Shown: one piece after another, positions 17,450-26,333 of the stretch
How the letters are laid out: each line of letters starts with the position of its first letter
Position numbering within the stretch: position 1 is the first letter of the stretch
DNA from: an uncultured Thalassotalea sp.
Lineage (GTDB): Bacteria; Pseudomonadota; Gammaproteobacteria; Enterobacterales; Alteromonadaceae
Direction of reading: 5' to 3'
Assembly (NCBI GenBank): GCA_947492575.1
Contig: CANLNK010000003.1
Location: 308,605-372,604, forward strand
DNA length: 64,000 nt
Program-made: the position numbers and the translations under genes
The notes under the pieces: generated by a model
What the model saw: the letters and a program-made list of their open reading frames with translations, nothing else
What the model was told of the DNA's origin: nothing
Databases searched by the model: none

Positions 17450-18763
17450 CTAGCTAACTACTTTATAGATTTCTGGCAGCGCTTCTGGTTGCTGAACACT
17501 GAACGAAAGCGCTGCAAGGTACTGTTTGGTTGCATGTGCAGCCTGCGCTTCATCTCTAGCGTGCATTCTTGCAATAACGTCACCCTTACTCACCTTAGTA
17601 CCTACAGGAATTACTTTATCGATACCAACTGCGTGATCAATATCTTGGCCATTCGCCGTACGACCGCCGCCCATTTCGACAATGACTAAACCTATTTTTC
17701 GCGTGTCAGAAGCAGCTAAGTAACCATCACAAGGCGCAACGATATCTTTTATACAAGCCGCTTGTTGCATCGAGCGCCATGGATTCTCGAGTAAATCACT
17801 TGGACCACCCATTGCAGCGATCATTTTGCTAAATAAATCTGCCGCTTCACCTGAGTCGAGTACTTTGTTAATTTTAACTAACGCATCTGCTTCTGAAGTC
17901 GCTAGTTTCGTATTAATCAACATACTCTGTGCTAAGCGCACAACAATAGCGTGAAGTCTTGGCTCGCGGTACTTGCCAGTCAGGTAGTCTACAGTTTCAA
18001 GAATTTCGATTGCATTACCAGCACTATCACCTAACACTTGGTTCATATCGGTAATGATAGCTTCCGTTTTTACACCAGCGCCGTTAGCTACGTTAGCAAT
18101 ACTCTGCGCAAGCGCTGTTGCACCAGCCATGTCTTGCATCATTGCACCATTGCCCACTTTCACATCCATCGTCAAAGCATCAAGACCTGAGGCAAGCTTC
18201 TTCGATAAAATAGACGCTGTAATAAGTGGAATAGACTCAACAGTCGCAGTAACATCACGGATGCCGTACAGGCGCTTATCAGATGGCGCGAGGTCATTTG
18301 TTTGGCCGATAATCGCCATACCAAGTTCTTTCACCAAACCTTTAAATTCTGGAATTGTAGGTTGAGTATTAAATCCAGCAATAGCTTCTAGCTTATCAAC
18401 TGTACCACCAGTATGGCCTAAACCACGTCCCGCAATCATAGGGACATATGCGCCACAAGCACTTACAATGGCAGCTAGCATAAAGCTTACTTTATCACCG
18501 ACGCCACCCGTTGAATGCTTATCAACGATTGGTCTATCAAGCTCCGGCCACGAAAGTACGGTACCTGAATGCATCATAGCTTTTGTGAAATGAACTATTT
18601 CGTCTGTTTCCATGCCCTTCTGGAAAATAGCCATTGCCATTGAACCTACTTGGGCATCATTAAAATTGCCATCAGTAATGCCATCCACGAAAAACTGAAT
18701 TTGTTCCTGTGTTAACTCTTTACCATCGCGCTTTGCACGAATTATTTCCTGCGGTAATAACAT
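17450..18763 (-). CDS. deoA: Thymidine phosphorylase
   Basis: It phosphorolyses thymidine and deoxyuridine to thymine/uracil and deoxyribose 1-phosphate. The protein has 437 residues (E. coli 440). Motifs: VDKHSTGGVGDKVSFML (phosphate site), MIAGRGLGHTGGTVDKLEAI, DVKVGNGAMM and the C-terminal HARDEA domain. GGAAAGTAATT precedes the ATG. It is 10 bp downstream of cdd, forming a cdd-deoA operon that turns cytosine and thymine (deoxy)nucleosides into free bases, the ligand class of RutR. A RutR-like operator sits upstream of the operon at 19213. Confidence 0.96.
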   Translation of the reverse strand: MLLPQEIIRAKRDGKELTQEQIQFFVDGITDGNFNDAQVGSMAMAIFQKGMETDEIVHFTKAMMHSGTVLSWPELDRPIVDKHSTGGVGDKVSFMLAAIVSACGAYVPMIAGRGLGHTGGTVDKLEAIAGFNTQPTIPEFKGLVKELGMAIIGQTNDLAPSDKRLYGIRDVTATVESIPLITASILSKKLASGLDALTMDVKVGNGAMMQDMAGATALAQSIANVANGAGVKTEAIITDMNQVLGDSAGNAIEILETVDYLTGKYREPRLHAIVVRLAQSMLINTKLATSEADALVKINKVLDSGEAADLFSKMIAAMGGPSDLLENPWRSMQQAACIKDIVAPCDGYLAASDTRKIGLVIVEMGGGRTANGQDIDHAVGIDKVIPVGTKVSKGDVIARMHARDEAQAAHATKQYLAALSFSVQQPEALPEIYKVVS

Positions 18764-18773
18764 AATTACTTTC

Positions 18774-19181
18774 CTAATCTTCTAAATCTTTTGGCGTGAA
18801 CGCACTTGGTAATAGTTCAGCAACAGTCCATTGTTTTTCTTTTCCTAAATGGTTTACCGACTTAACAATTGCCTTACTGTCCATGAATTCCACAATAACT
18901 TGTCTGCAGGCACCACAAGGCGGTGTAAGCTTTTCCATTTCTGTGTACACAACGAGCCCTTTGATTTCTTGGTCACCCTGAATTACAGCTTGTGCAATGC
19001 AATTTCTTTCTGCACATACAGTTAAGCCGTACGAGGCATTCTCTACATTACACCCGCAGACAACATTACCATTCTGCGTCAGTGCTGCTGCGCCTACCTG
19101 AAACTTACTATAAGGTGCATATGCTTTGTGATAAGCCCCCTCAGCTGCTTTTGAAAGCTCCTGCCAATTTATCTCTGACAT
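18774..19181 (-). CDS. cdd: Cytidine deaminase (short, homotetramer type)
   Basis: It deaminates cytidine and deoxycytidine. The protein has 135 residues. Zinc site: CAERN (C56, E58) and PCGACRQ (C89, C92), i.e. three cysteines as in the short tetrameric enzymes, not the 294-residue dimeric E. coli Cdd. VENASYGLTVCAER is the substrate pocket. ATG at 19181 is preferred to an upstream in-frame ATG near 19220, because the latter would lie within the palindromic operator and add 13 unrelated residues; ACAGGTAA lies upstream of 19181. It is the first gene of cdd-deoA. Confidence 0.94.
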   Translation of the reverse strand: MSEINWQELSKAAEGAYHKAYAPYSKFQVGAAALTQNGNVVCGCNVENASYGLTVCAERNCIAQAVIQGDQEIKGLVVYTEMEKLTPPCGACRQVIVEFMDSKAIVKSVNHLGKEKQWTVAELLPSAFTPKDLED

Positions 19182-19212
19182 AAAACAATTACCTGTTAAG
19201 TTATAATTATTC

Positions 19213-19228
19213 CTGACCATATGGTCAA
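19213..19228. promoter_or_regulatory. RutR-like operator upstream of cdd-deoA
   Basis: CTGACCATATGGTCAA matches 13 of 14 defined positions of the RutR consensus, with the perfect dyad TGACCATATGGTCA at 19214-19227. It is centred about 40 bp upstream of the cdd ATG, a suitable position for repression. The operon's products are uracil and thymine. Confidence 0.7.
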
Positions 19229-19275
19229 CTTAATCAATAGTAAATGAGTATTTAAGGAATTGCCAGCTCAAAATA

Positions 19276-19306
19276 AAAAAACCGCACTAAATAGTGCGGT
19301 TTTTGT
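19276..19306 (-). terminator. Terminator after the Oar-like TonB receptor gene
   Basis: Stem AAACCGCACTA/TAGTGCGGTTT with a two-A loop; on the minus strand it is followed by a T run. It lies 18 bp past the receptor stop codon and before the cdd operator. Confidence 0.88.
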
Positions 19307-19323
19307 TCATCAACTTATTAAGA

Positions 19324-22300
19324 TTAGAATGTGTATCTAACACCAATCTTAACTTGCCAAGTAGACTGACGGTCTTCAAAACGAACTGGCGAATCACCCG
19401 GTTCTAAGTTTTGAGAAGAGTACACATATTGGCCAGCGTCATTGATTTCGTAGCTAAATAAATCAGACGAGCTATTGCCAAATGGGTTTCTGTATACACG
19501 AGCAGCATCTTCATCAATTAACGCTAAAGCGTTGTCGATGTCGAAGTATAGTGTACCTTTATGGCCTTCGATGAAACCAGGAAGCTCTTGCTCAACACGT
19601 AAGTCAAGAGTAGATACCCACGGACCACGCTCTTGGTTCTTCGACAATGGACCACCATTTGAAGAAATACCTGCAATCGCTAACTGTTCCATGATTTCGT
19701 CGTAGCTCATGCCATTTTCGAAATCTACTGCTGCATCATCCGCACTAGTTGGGATGTAAGGTAAGTAAGTAGCGCGTAAGTCTAGACCACCGTCTAAGCC
19801 TGAATCGCCGAAGTTCTTACGTAGTACCCAGCTGTATGGTCTTGCTGACTTACGTTCCCAGAATGCGTGGAAAGTTGTAGCGTAACCTTCAATGAACTCA
19901 GTCTTGTAACGAAGGTTTAACGTTAAGCGGTGCTTAGTTTCGTATGAAGAGGTACCTAACTCTACTTGCTCTGGGTTGTAAACCGGGTGGAACTCGTAAG
20001 AAGTATTAGATGAAGTACCTGAAGCAGCGAATCTATCTTCAACATCTGAATTTGTGTATGAGAAGTTGAAGTCGAAGCCGTTGTCCCATGCTTTCGCTAA
20101 TGTGAACGTGCTGATGATTGTGCGACCACCGTCGATATTTGTCATCAGGATATCACGTGCGTCACGACCATCGTCACCCGCTTGGTATGGTTGGTTGTCT
20201 GTGTTGAAAGCGAAGCCCCAGATAGGACGACCATCAACAGTGTAACCATTAATACCACGTGAAGTATCTATTTGACGGCTTAAGTCACTCCAAATAACGT
20301 CATCTTTAACGTCTTTGTATAGTACTTCAGCACTAACGTTCCAGCCTTCACCTAAACCTACATCACTGAAGTCAGCAACGTAATCAACACCTAAGCTGTA
20401 CTGCCAAGTGCTTGGAATATCAAAGTCAGGGTCAATTGCATCGATATTTGAACGAGCACCGTCAAGTGAAGTACCGCCGATGATATCTAAAGCATGTTGT
20501 GGAACTGAATTTGGATCTGCATCTTGTAAGAAAGTATCTGCAGCAACTTGGTCACCGAATGAACGGTAAAGCGCAATACGGCTACCATCATTAGTGAAAG
20601 AGTTAGAAATCCATACGTTAGGGCGACCACCGCTGAATAAACCAAAACCACCACGGAATGATAAGTTTTCTACGTGCTCATCAACATCCCAAGTAAAGCC
20701 AACACGTGGAAGAAGAATGTCTTTACCATCTAAGTTTTCGTTATTTGCGAAACCATGGCGCTCTTCAAACAATGCATTAGCATTAGGCTTGTCGTCATTT
20801 GAAATTCTTTCGTAACGTAAGCCGTAAGTTAAGTTGAAGCTATCAGTAACATCCCAGCTATCTTCTACGTAAAGAGTATGAGTGTTAAGTGTGAAGCTTG
20901 CCGCAGCATCTTGAGTGTTTAAGCTTGGGTTATTTTGGTATTCAAACCAATCAGCAACGCCTGCTTCGAAGTCATCGATGCTGTCGAAGTACCAAGAACC
21001 TAAAGCATGCTGCATAAAGATGTTAAATACATCTACTTGCTCGTATTCCCAACCAAAAGAAATCGCGTGGTCACCTGTTAAGTATTCAGCACTTAAGCGA
21101 ACTTGCAAAGTTTCGTTAGTTAGTCGGTTAGCGTGACGGCTGTCATCTGGACCGAGGTTAATGCTACCACCGTTGTGGTCAATTTTAACTTCACCGAAAC
21201 CGTAACCAGCTACAGGTACTTGACCATTAACACTTTCTTTGTATGAAACTTTAGCTTCTGTAGAGAAGTCAGCTGTCCAATCTGAGAATAACTGCGCTAC
21301 GTACGTGTCGTATTCGTTTGAACGGTTGTACCAGTGAGAAGAAAGGTAAAGCTCGTTAGAACGACCGCTACCAGCATTACCAGCACTGTTACTGAAACCA
21401 TGGCCGTACGTGAATGAAGCACGGTGTTCATCAGTAATGTTCCAGTCTAGTTTTAATGAGTACTTTTCATCTTCTAATGGAATTGATGCGTTCCATGAAC
21501 CAGCATCGAAATTATAACGTGATGCAGCGATATCAACTACGCGGTCAATATCAGCTTGTGTGATGTTACTTGTTTGGTTAGCTACACCTGAACCAGCTGG
21601 GCCTTTGCTGATTTCACTTGGTGCTTCAAAAGTTTCATAAGAAGCGAAGAAGAATAGCTTATCTTTGATGATTGGGCCACCAAGAGTAGCACCGTATGAT
21701 TCTTCGTCGAACGTTAAGTTGATGTCTTCGCCTGTCTCAGGGTTTTCCGGTTCGCCAGCCCATGAATCTTTGGTTTTTTCAAAGAACATGCTACCTTTGA
21801 ATTCGTTCGTACCTGACTTAGTAACAACGCTTAGTTGGCCACCAGAGAAACCACCCTCTTTAGCAGAGAATGGTGCAATAGAAACGCTCAATTGCTCAAT
21901 TGAATCAAATGCAATTGGTGAACGTTCTGTTGGGTAACCATTACCAGCTAGACCAAAATCATCGTTTAAGTTAACACCATCTACTTTCAAGCTGTTGTAA
22001 CGAGGGTTACTACCAGCTAAGTATAAAGAAGTACCATCGTTACCAACAACTGCCATTGGGTTTTGACGAGCGATATCTTTAATATCACGGTTGAAAGAAG
22101 CAGATTTGCTGATCTGGTCACCGTAGAACGTGCTATCTGAACCAGAAGCATAATCGTACACAGAAGAACCCGTTACTTGGATGCGCTCGATGCTGATGTT
22201 TTCTAGTTCTTCAGAAATACGGAATACTTCACCTAGAGAGATGTATACGTTCTGAAGTCTTTTGTCTTGGTAAGTATCAGAATCAATCTCAACTGTGTAA

Positions 22301-22542
22301 GGACCACCAACTCTTAAGCCTTTGGCAAAGAATGCACCAGCTTCGTTAGTAGAAACAGTTCTGCGCGTACCAGAAGGTTCGTGAATGATAGTGATTGTAG
22401 TGTTGGTTGCTGCATTACCATCAGGACCTACGATAGAGCCACGAATGCTAGATGCAGTATCGTTAGCCATAGCAGATGTTGATAAGCCTAAAGCAACAAC
22501 AACCGCACCGGCGATTTGAGAGAGGCGATGATTTTTCATCAT
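19324..22542 (-). CDS. Oar-like TonB-dependent receptor with N-terminal carboxypeptidase-regulatory-like domain
   Basis: A protein of 1072 residues from ATG at 22542. The signal peptide (MMKNHRLSQIAGAVVVALGL, ending SAMA) is followed by a CarboxypepD_reg-like beta-sandwich (about 30-110, SSIRGSIVGPDGNAATNTTI), then a plug (with LKVDGVNLNDDFGLAGNG and GGQLSVVTKSGTNEFKGS) and a large barrel ending VKIGVRYTF. Oar-type receptors import large or unusual substrates. The start is set by AAGGGTAAAT before the ATG and by the signal peptide; an upstream in-frame extension lacks one. Three RutR-like palindromes lie between it and the divergent rutR-like gene, and secreted phosphatases follow that gene, so a substrate related to nucleic acids is inferred but unproven. 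Confidence 0.92.
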   Translation of the reverse strand: MMKNHRLSQIAGAVVVALGLSTSAMANDTASSIRGSIVGPDGNAATNTTITIIHEPSGTRRTVSTNEAGAFFAKGLRVGGPYTVEIDSDTYQDKRLQNVYISLGEVFRISEELENISIERIQVTGSSVYDYASGSDSTFYGDQISKSASFNRDIKDIARQNPMAVVGNDGTSLYLAGSNPRYNSLKVDGVNLNDDFGLAGNGYPTERSPIAFDSIEQLSVSIAPFSAKEGGFSGGQLSVVTKSGTNEFKGSMFFEKTKDSWAGEPENPETGEDINLTFDEESYGATLGGPIIKDKLFFFASYETFEAPSEISKGPAGSGVANQTSNITQADIDRVVDIAASRYNFDAGSWNASIPLEDEKYSLKLDWNITDEHRASFTYGHGFSNSAGNAGSGRSNELYLSSHWYNRSNEYDTYVAQLFSDWTADFSTEAKVSYKESVNGQVPVAGYGFGEVKIDHNGGSINLGPDDSRHANRLTNETLQVRLSAEYLTGDHAISFGWEYEQVDVFNIFMQHALGSWYFDSIDDFEAGVADWFEYQNNPSLNTQDAAASFTLNTHTLYVEDSWDVTDSFNLTYGLRYERISNDDKPNANALFEERHGFANNENLDGKDILLPRVGFTWDVDEHVENLSFRGGFGLFSGGRPNVWISNSFTNDGSRIALYRSFGDQVAADTFLQDADPNSVPQHALDIIGGTSLDGARSNIDAIDPDFDIPSTWQYSLGVDYVADFSDVGLGEGWNVSAEVLYKDVKDDVIWSDLSRQIDTSRGINGYTVDGRPIWGFAFNTDNQPYQAGDDGRDARDILMTNIDGGRTIISTFTLAKAWDNGFDFNFSYTNSDVEDRFAASGTSSNTSYEFHPVYNPEQVELGTSSYETKHRLTLNLRYKTEFIEGYATTFHAFWERKSARPYSWVLRKNFGDSGLDGGLDLRATYLPYIPTSADDAAVDFENGMSYDEIMEQLAIAGISSNGGPLSKNQERGPWVSTLDLRVEQELPGFIEGHKGTLYFDIDNALALIDEDAARVYRNPFGNSSSDLFSYEINDAGQYVYSSQNLEPGDSPVRFEDRQSTWQVKIGVRYTF

Positions 22543-22659
22543 ATTTACCCTTTTTTTATTTATATTTGAGTCCGATCTTTGTAAAAAATCACGGAACACT
22601 TGTTACAGTTTTGTGACCGTTGCTATTAAATCAGAATTTAATGACAAAATCATTACACT

Positions 22660-22675
22660 TTGTCTACATGGTCAA
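22660..22675. promoter_or_regulatory. RutR-like half-conserved palindrome near the Oar-like receptor gene
   Basis: TTGTCTACATGGTCAA matches 12 of 14 defined positions; the right half is perfect and the left half differs at two positions. It is about 120 bp upstream of the receptor ATG. Confidence 0.45.
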
Positions 22676-22824
22676 CATTTTTTTAGAAAATTAGAAAGAT
22701 AATTGAACTAATTGGCAAAACTATAATGTAGCGTTCAAACGCGAGCTTTATCCAAAAGCTACAATATTCAAGGCATACAGGGAGTTACTTATACACAATT
22801 AGTTACTTTTCAATAAATGGTAAC

Positions 22825-22840
22825 TTGACTATAAGGTTAA
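22825..22840. promoter_or_regulatory. RutR-like palindrome in the divergent region
   Basis: TTGACTATAAGGTTAA matches 11 of 14 consensus positions; the two C-to-T changes are symmetric, so the dyad TTGACT...GGTTAA remains partly balanced. It lies midway between the receptor and regulator genes. The 22543-23054 gap holds no other recognisable gene. Confidence 0.4.
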
Positions 22841-22948
22841 AATATTTCAACTATGTTGTTGTTTAATTCAGGTTAAATTAAAAAGTGTAGGGTAAAAAAT
22901 TGCTTTGAAAATGCTGTTTTATGAGGGTGGAGCCTCAAGCACACTTTT

Positions 22949-22964
22949 CTGACTATCTGGTTAA
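22949..22964. promoter_or_regulatory. RutR-like palindrome upstream of the rutR-like gene
   Basis: CTGACTATCTGGTTAA matches 11 of 14 positions and shares the GACTAT...GGTTAA form of the site at 22825. It is about 90 bp before the regulator start, suggesting autoregulation. Confidence 0.4.
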
Positions 22965-23054
22965 GCCCTATTTTCTTAATAAAATCCAGTGTAAACTTAG
23001 GCAGTTACACTCAAGCAGTATATAAATAACAGTCAAATATTGGTTTTCAACAGC

Positions 23055-23687
23055 ATGAATGAAGTAAAAAAAGAATCAAAACAAGGAAAAATTCGCGCGC
23101 AGAGCGAGGCTAAAATTCTTGAAGCAGCGCAAGAAGAGTTTATTTTGCAAGGTTATAAAGGGGCGACCGTTCAATCTATCGCGGACCGTGCAGGACTTCC
23201 GAAAGCCAATATCCTTTACTACTTTAAGAACAAAGAAAACATTTACCACGCAGTATTAGAGCATACGCTAGATACATGGGATAAAGGCATAGGCGATATT
23301 GACCCAGATCAGGGACCAAAAATCGCGATAGAGAAATTTATCGCATCAAAAGTACGCATGTCATTTCAACACTCTAGCTCTTCGAAAATCTACGCGATGG
23401 AAATTATCCAAGGCGCACAGCACCTCAAGGAATTCGCTCGTACTTATCTAAGAAGATGGGTAAGAGAAAAAGCCGCCCTATTCCAACACTGGATTGATAA
23501 CGGCGAGATGGTAGATGTTGACCCATACAAGTTAATCTTCCTTATTTGGTCAACAACTCAACACTACGCTGATTTTGAAATCCAAGTGTTAACAGTAATG
23601 AACCGCGCTGAATACGAAGAAGAAGACCAAGAACAAGTTACTGCGTTTCTTACCGACATCATATTAAGAGGCTGTGGTCTTAAATAA
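23055..23687 (+). CDS. TetR-family regulator, RutR/PydR-like
   Basis: A protein of 210 residues. The N-terminal helix-turn-helix (about 20-60) contains GATVQSIADRAGLPKANILY followed by YFKNKENIY. The ligand domain carries IYAMEIIQGA and FLIWSTTQHYADFEIQV, closely matching E. coli RutR (CMEMLAGA, FMIWASTQHYADF). RutR is released from DNA by uracil or thymine. ATG at 23055 is used; an in-frame TTG at 23040 is possible, and neither has a clear ribosome site. The stop codon overlaps the next ATG (TAATG), coupling it to a secreted phosphatase-fold enzyme. Matching palindromes occur at five places outside coding sequence in this window. Confidence 0.82.
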   Translation: MNEVKKESKQGKIRAQSEAKILEAAQEEFILQGYKGATVQSIADRAGLPKANILYYFKNKENIYHAVLEHTLDTWDKGIGDIDPDQGPKIAIEKFIASKVRMSFQHSSSSKIYAMEIIQGAQHLKEFARTYLRRWVREKAALFQHWIDNGEMVDVDPYKLIFLIWSTTQHYADFEIQVLTVMNRAEYEEEDQEQVTAFLTDIILRGCGLK

Positions 23688-24895
23688 TGAAAACAATTTC
23701 AACAAAAGCGCTACTGGCAACAGTAGCGTTGTCTACTTCGGTTGCGTCGGCAAATACCGATATGCAAAATATTGATATGCCAAGCTCAATTAAAATCGCG
23801 ACTTTCAACGTTAGCATGGAAGCGCTCAACTACATAGAGCGTGGCCAAAAGCCTGTTGGCAATGAACTAAGCAAGCAATTAATGAGCGATAATCAGCAAG
23901 TTAAGAATGTTGCTGAAATCATTCAACGTATTAATCCAGATATATTATTACTGAATGAGTTTGATCGTCTCGACGACTCAGGCAAAGACCTACAGACCTT
24001 TATTAAACAGTATTTAAATGTTGGTCAGAATGGTCAGCAAGCAATTGACTATCCATATGTTTTTCAAGGGCCTGTGAACACTGGGTTGAAAACGCCTTTC
24101 GATATCAATGGCGATGGAAAGATCACACAGCCACAAGACACATATGGCTTTGGTCATTTTACTGGCCATTTTGCTATGGCTTTACTGTCAAAGTACCCAA
24201 TCGTTCAAGAACAAGTACGTACTTTCCAAACGTTTAAATGGCAAGATATGCCGGGTGCACTAAAACCAATCAACCCTAGCGATGGCAGTAGCTACTACCC
24301 AGAAGACGTTTGGAAACAATTGAGACTTTCCTCAAAGTCACACTGGGATATTCCCGTCAAAGTAGAAAACAAAACAATCAGTGTACTTGCCAGTCACCCT
24401 ACCCCTCCCGTATTCGACGGTGAGGAAGACCGCAATGGCAAACGTAACCACGATGAAATTCGCTTTTGGGTTGATTATCTAACACCTAAAAACGCTGACT
24501 ACATCTATGACGATAAAGGCACTCGAGGCGGTAAAAGTAATAACAATAGTTTCGTCCTTATGGGTGATTTAAATGCATCAAATATGGATGGTGACGCCAT
24601 TTATTCAGGCATTGGCGCACTGCTAAACCACCTTGATGTTTTTGATCCAATGCCAACAAGCAAAGGTGGCGATGTTCATAAACTAGATAACGCCAACAGC
24701 AAATATCACACTGCATACTGGGGCATGCGAGCCGATTATGTATTGCCGTCTAAGCATGGCTGGACCGTAAAAGACAGTGGCGTATTTTGGCCAACAAAAG
24801 AAGACAGCTTATACCGCTTAATCGAAAGTCGAGCAGCGTCTTCAGATCACCGATTAGTTTGGGTAGAGTTAACGCTCGAACAATCACAGAATTAG
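23687..24895 (+). CDS. Secreted endonuclease/exonuclease/phosphatase-family protein
   Basis: A protein of 402 residues. The signal peptide (about 1-22, ending VASA) directs export. EEP-fold motifs occur in order: KIATFNVSME, ILLLNEFDR (metal Glu), LASHPTPP (His), LMGDLNASN (Asp/Asn) and SSDHRLVWVE (C-terminal Asp-His pair). An EF-hand-like calcium loop, DINGDGKITQPQD, is inserted at about residue 143. The family includes nucleases and phosphodiesterases; the exact substrate cannot be read. It is translationally coupled to the rutR-like gene and followed 54 bp later by alkaline phosphatase, which suggests sequential breakdown of extracellular nucleic acid or nucleotides. Confidence 0.85.
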   Translation: MKTISTKALLATVALSTSVASANTDMQNIDMPSSIKIATFNVSMEALNYIERGQKPVGNELSKQLMSDNQQVKNVAEIIQRINPDILLLNEFDRLDDSGKDLQTFIKQYLNVGQNGQQAIDYPYVFQGPVNTGLKTPFDINGDGKITQPQDTYGFGHFTGHFAMALLSKYPIVQEQVRTFQTFKWQDMPGALKPINPSDGSSYYPEDVWKQLRLSSKSHWDIPVKVENKTISVLASHPTPPVFDGEEDRNGKRNHDEIRFWVDYLTPKNADYIYDDKGTRGGKSNNNSFVLMGDLNASNMDGDAIYSGIGALLNHLDVFDPMPTSKGGDVHKLDNANSKYHTAYWGMRADYVLPSKHGWTVKDSGVFWPTKEDSLYRLIESRAASSDHRLVWVELTLEQSQN

Positions 24896-24949
24896 CCACA
24901 AAATCAGCCTTAACTAATACCTAATTAGAAAGAATAACCAGGAAACATC

Positions 24950-26260
24950 ATGCATAAAATTCTAACTGCAGCTTGTATTTCATTGGCTTTCAATGCGCAA
25001 GCAGCTGAAAAACCACACAACATTATTATGGTAATCGCTGACGGCATGGGTCCAGCATTTACCACTGCATATCGTTACTACAACGACGATAAATCTACTC
25101 AAGAAGTAGAAACGACAATCTTTGATAAATATTACGTAGGTTCGGCTTCAACATACCCAGCACCGGTATCTGGCTATGTAACAGACTCGGCAGCAGGCGC
25201 TACTGCATTATCGGCTGGTATTAAATCGTACAATGGTGCAATTGCCGTTGACGTTAACAAAAAGCCTGTAGAAACCGTGCTAGAACGCGCCAAGCAATAC
25301 GGTATGAAAACGGGCGCAGTTGTAACGTCGCAAGTTAATCACGCAACACCAGCCTCTTATATTGCACACAATGAAAGCCGCAAAAATTACAATGAAATTG
25401 CTGACAGTTATGTCGATGAGCGTATTAACTACCAAGTGAAGTTCGATGTACTTTTTGGTGGTGGTTGGGAGTATTTCATTCGCGATGACCGCAACCTTGT
25501 TAAAGAGTTAAAAAAGCAAGGTGTTCAATACATAGATAAATATGAACAGCTTGATACTTTAAAAGCTGATAAAAAAGCATTAGGCCTATTCGATAACATT
25601 GGTTTACCCCACGCACTAGACGATACCAATAAATATCGTTTATCCACCATGACAAAAACAGCAACAAATTTGCTTGAGAACGACAAGGGCTATTTTTTGT
25701 TGATTGAAGCAAGCCAAGTAGACTGGGCTGGCCATGCAAATGATATCAGCGCAGCAATGGGCGAAATGGAAGACTTGGCCAAAACTATGGAGTACTTAGA
25801 AAGCTACGTCGCACAAAACCCGAATACGACTGTTATTTTAACGGCAGACCATAGCACTGGCGGCTTAACATTAGCAGCAAAAGGTGAATACAAGTGGGCA
25901 CCAGAAGTGCTAACAAAACAAACACAATCACCTATGTCGATTGCCGTGACCTTAACCGAGCAATCTATCAACGCTAGTTTGGCTGAAAATCTGTTTAAAA
26001 TGGCAATTACCGAAGAAGAACTTAACGCATTAAAGGCAGCTAAAGAGGCGCTATGTTCAGATAAACGTGCGCTGGTAAATGCAGTTAAAGAAATTTTTGA
26101 TAATCACACCAATACCGGCTGGACATCTGGCGGTCACACCGCAATCGATGTACCAGTAATCGCCTTTGGTGAGCACGCTGCTCTATTTAGCGGCCATCAA
26201 GATAATACGGAAATTGGTAAGAAGGTATTTAAGTTATTAGACAGCGAAAAAGTTAAGTAG
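24950..26260 (+). CDS. Alkaline phosphatase, PhoA family
   Basis: A protein of 436 residues. The signal peptide is MHKILTAACISLAFNAQA. Motifs: IIMVIADGMGPAF (metal Asp), VTDSAAGATAL (nucleophile Ser), SQVNHATPASY, LLIEASQVDWAGHAND and ILTADHSTGG (metal Asp/His), and GWTSGGHTAIDVPV near the C terminus. It is a periplasmic or secreted phosphomonoesterase. Its place after the rutR-like/EEP pair suggests release of nucleosides from nucleotides, rather than, or as well as, a Pho-regulon role. No clear Pho box was seen in the short upstream gap. It ends at a bidirectional terminator. Confidence 0.93.
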   Translation: MHKILTAACISLAFNAQAAEKPHNIIMVIADGMGPAFTTAYRYYNDDKSTQEVETTIFDKYYVGSASTYPAPVSGYVTDSAAGATALSAGIKSYNGAIAVDVNKKPVETVLERAKQYGMKTGAVVTSQVNHATPASYIAHNESRKNYNEIADSYVDERINYQVKFDVLFGGGWEYFIRDDRNLVKELKKQGVQYIDKYEQLDTLKADKKALGLFDNIGLPHALDDTNKYRLSTMTKTATNLLENDKGYFLLIEASQVDWAGHANDISAAMGEMEDLAKTMEYLESYVAQNPNTTVILTADHSTGGLTLAAKGEYKWAPEVLTKQTQSPMSIAVTLTEQSINASLAENLFKMAITEEELNALKAAKEALCSDKRALVNAVKEIFDNHTNTGWTSGGHTAIDVPVIAFGEHAALFSGHQDNTEIGKKVFKLLDSEKVK

Positions 26261-26286
26261 CTTAAGCCATTACATTTTAACGCAAT

Positions 26287-26316
26287 AAAAAAGGCTACCT
26301 AAGGGTAGCCTTTTTT
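26287..26316. terminator. Bidirectional terminator between alkaline phosphatase and ydiJ
   Basis: Stem GGCTACC/GGTAGCC (26293-26299 with 26304-26310), loop TAAG, flanked by six A and six T. Confidence 0.92.
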
Positions 26317-26333
26317 ATCAGTGAAGTTTGTGA

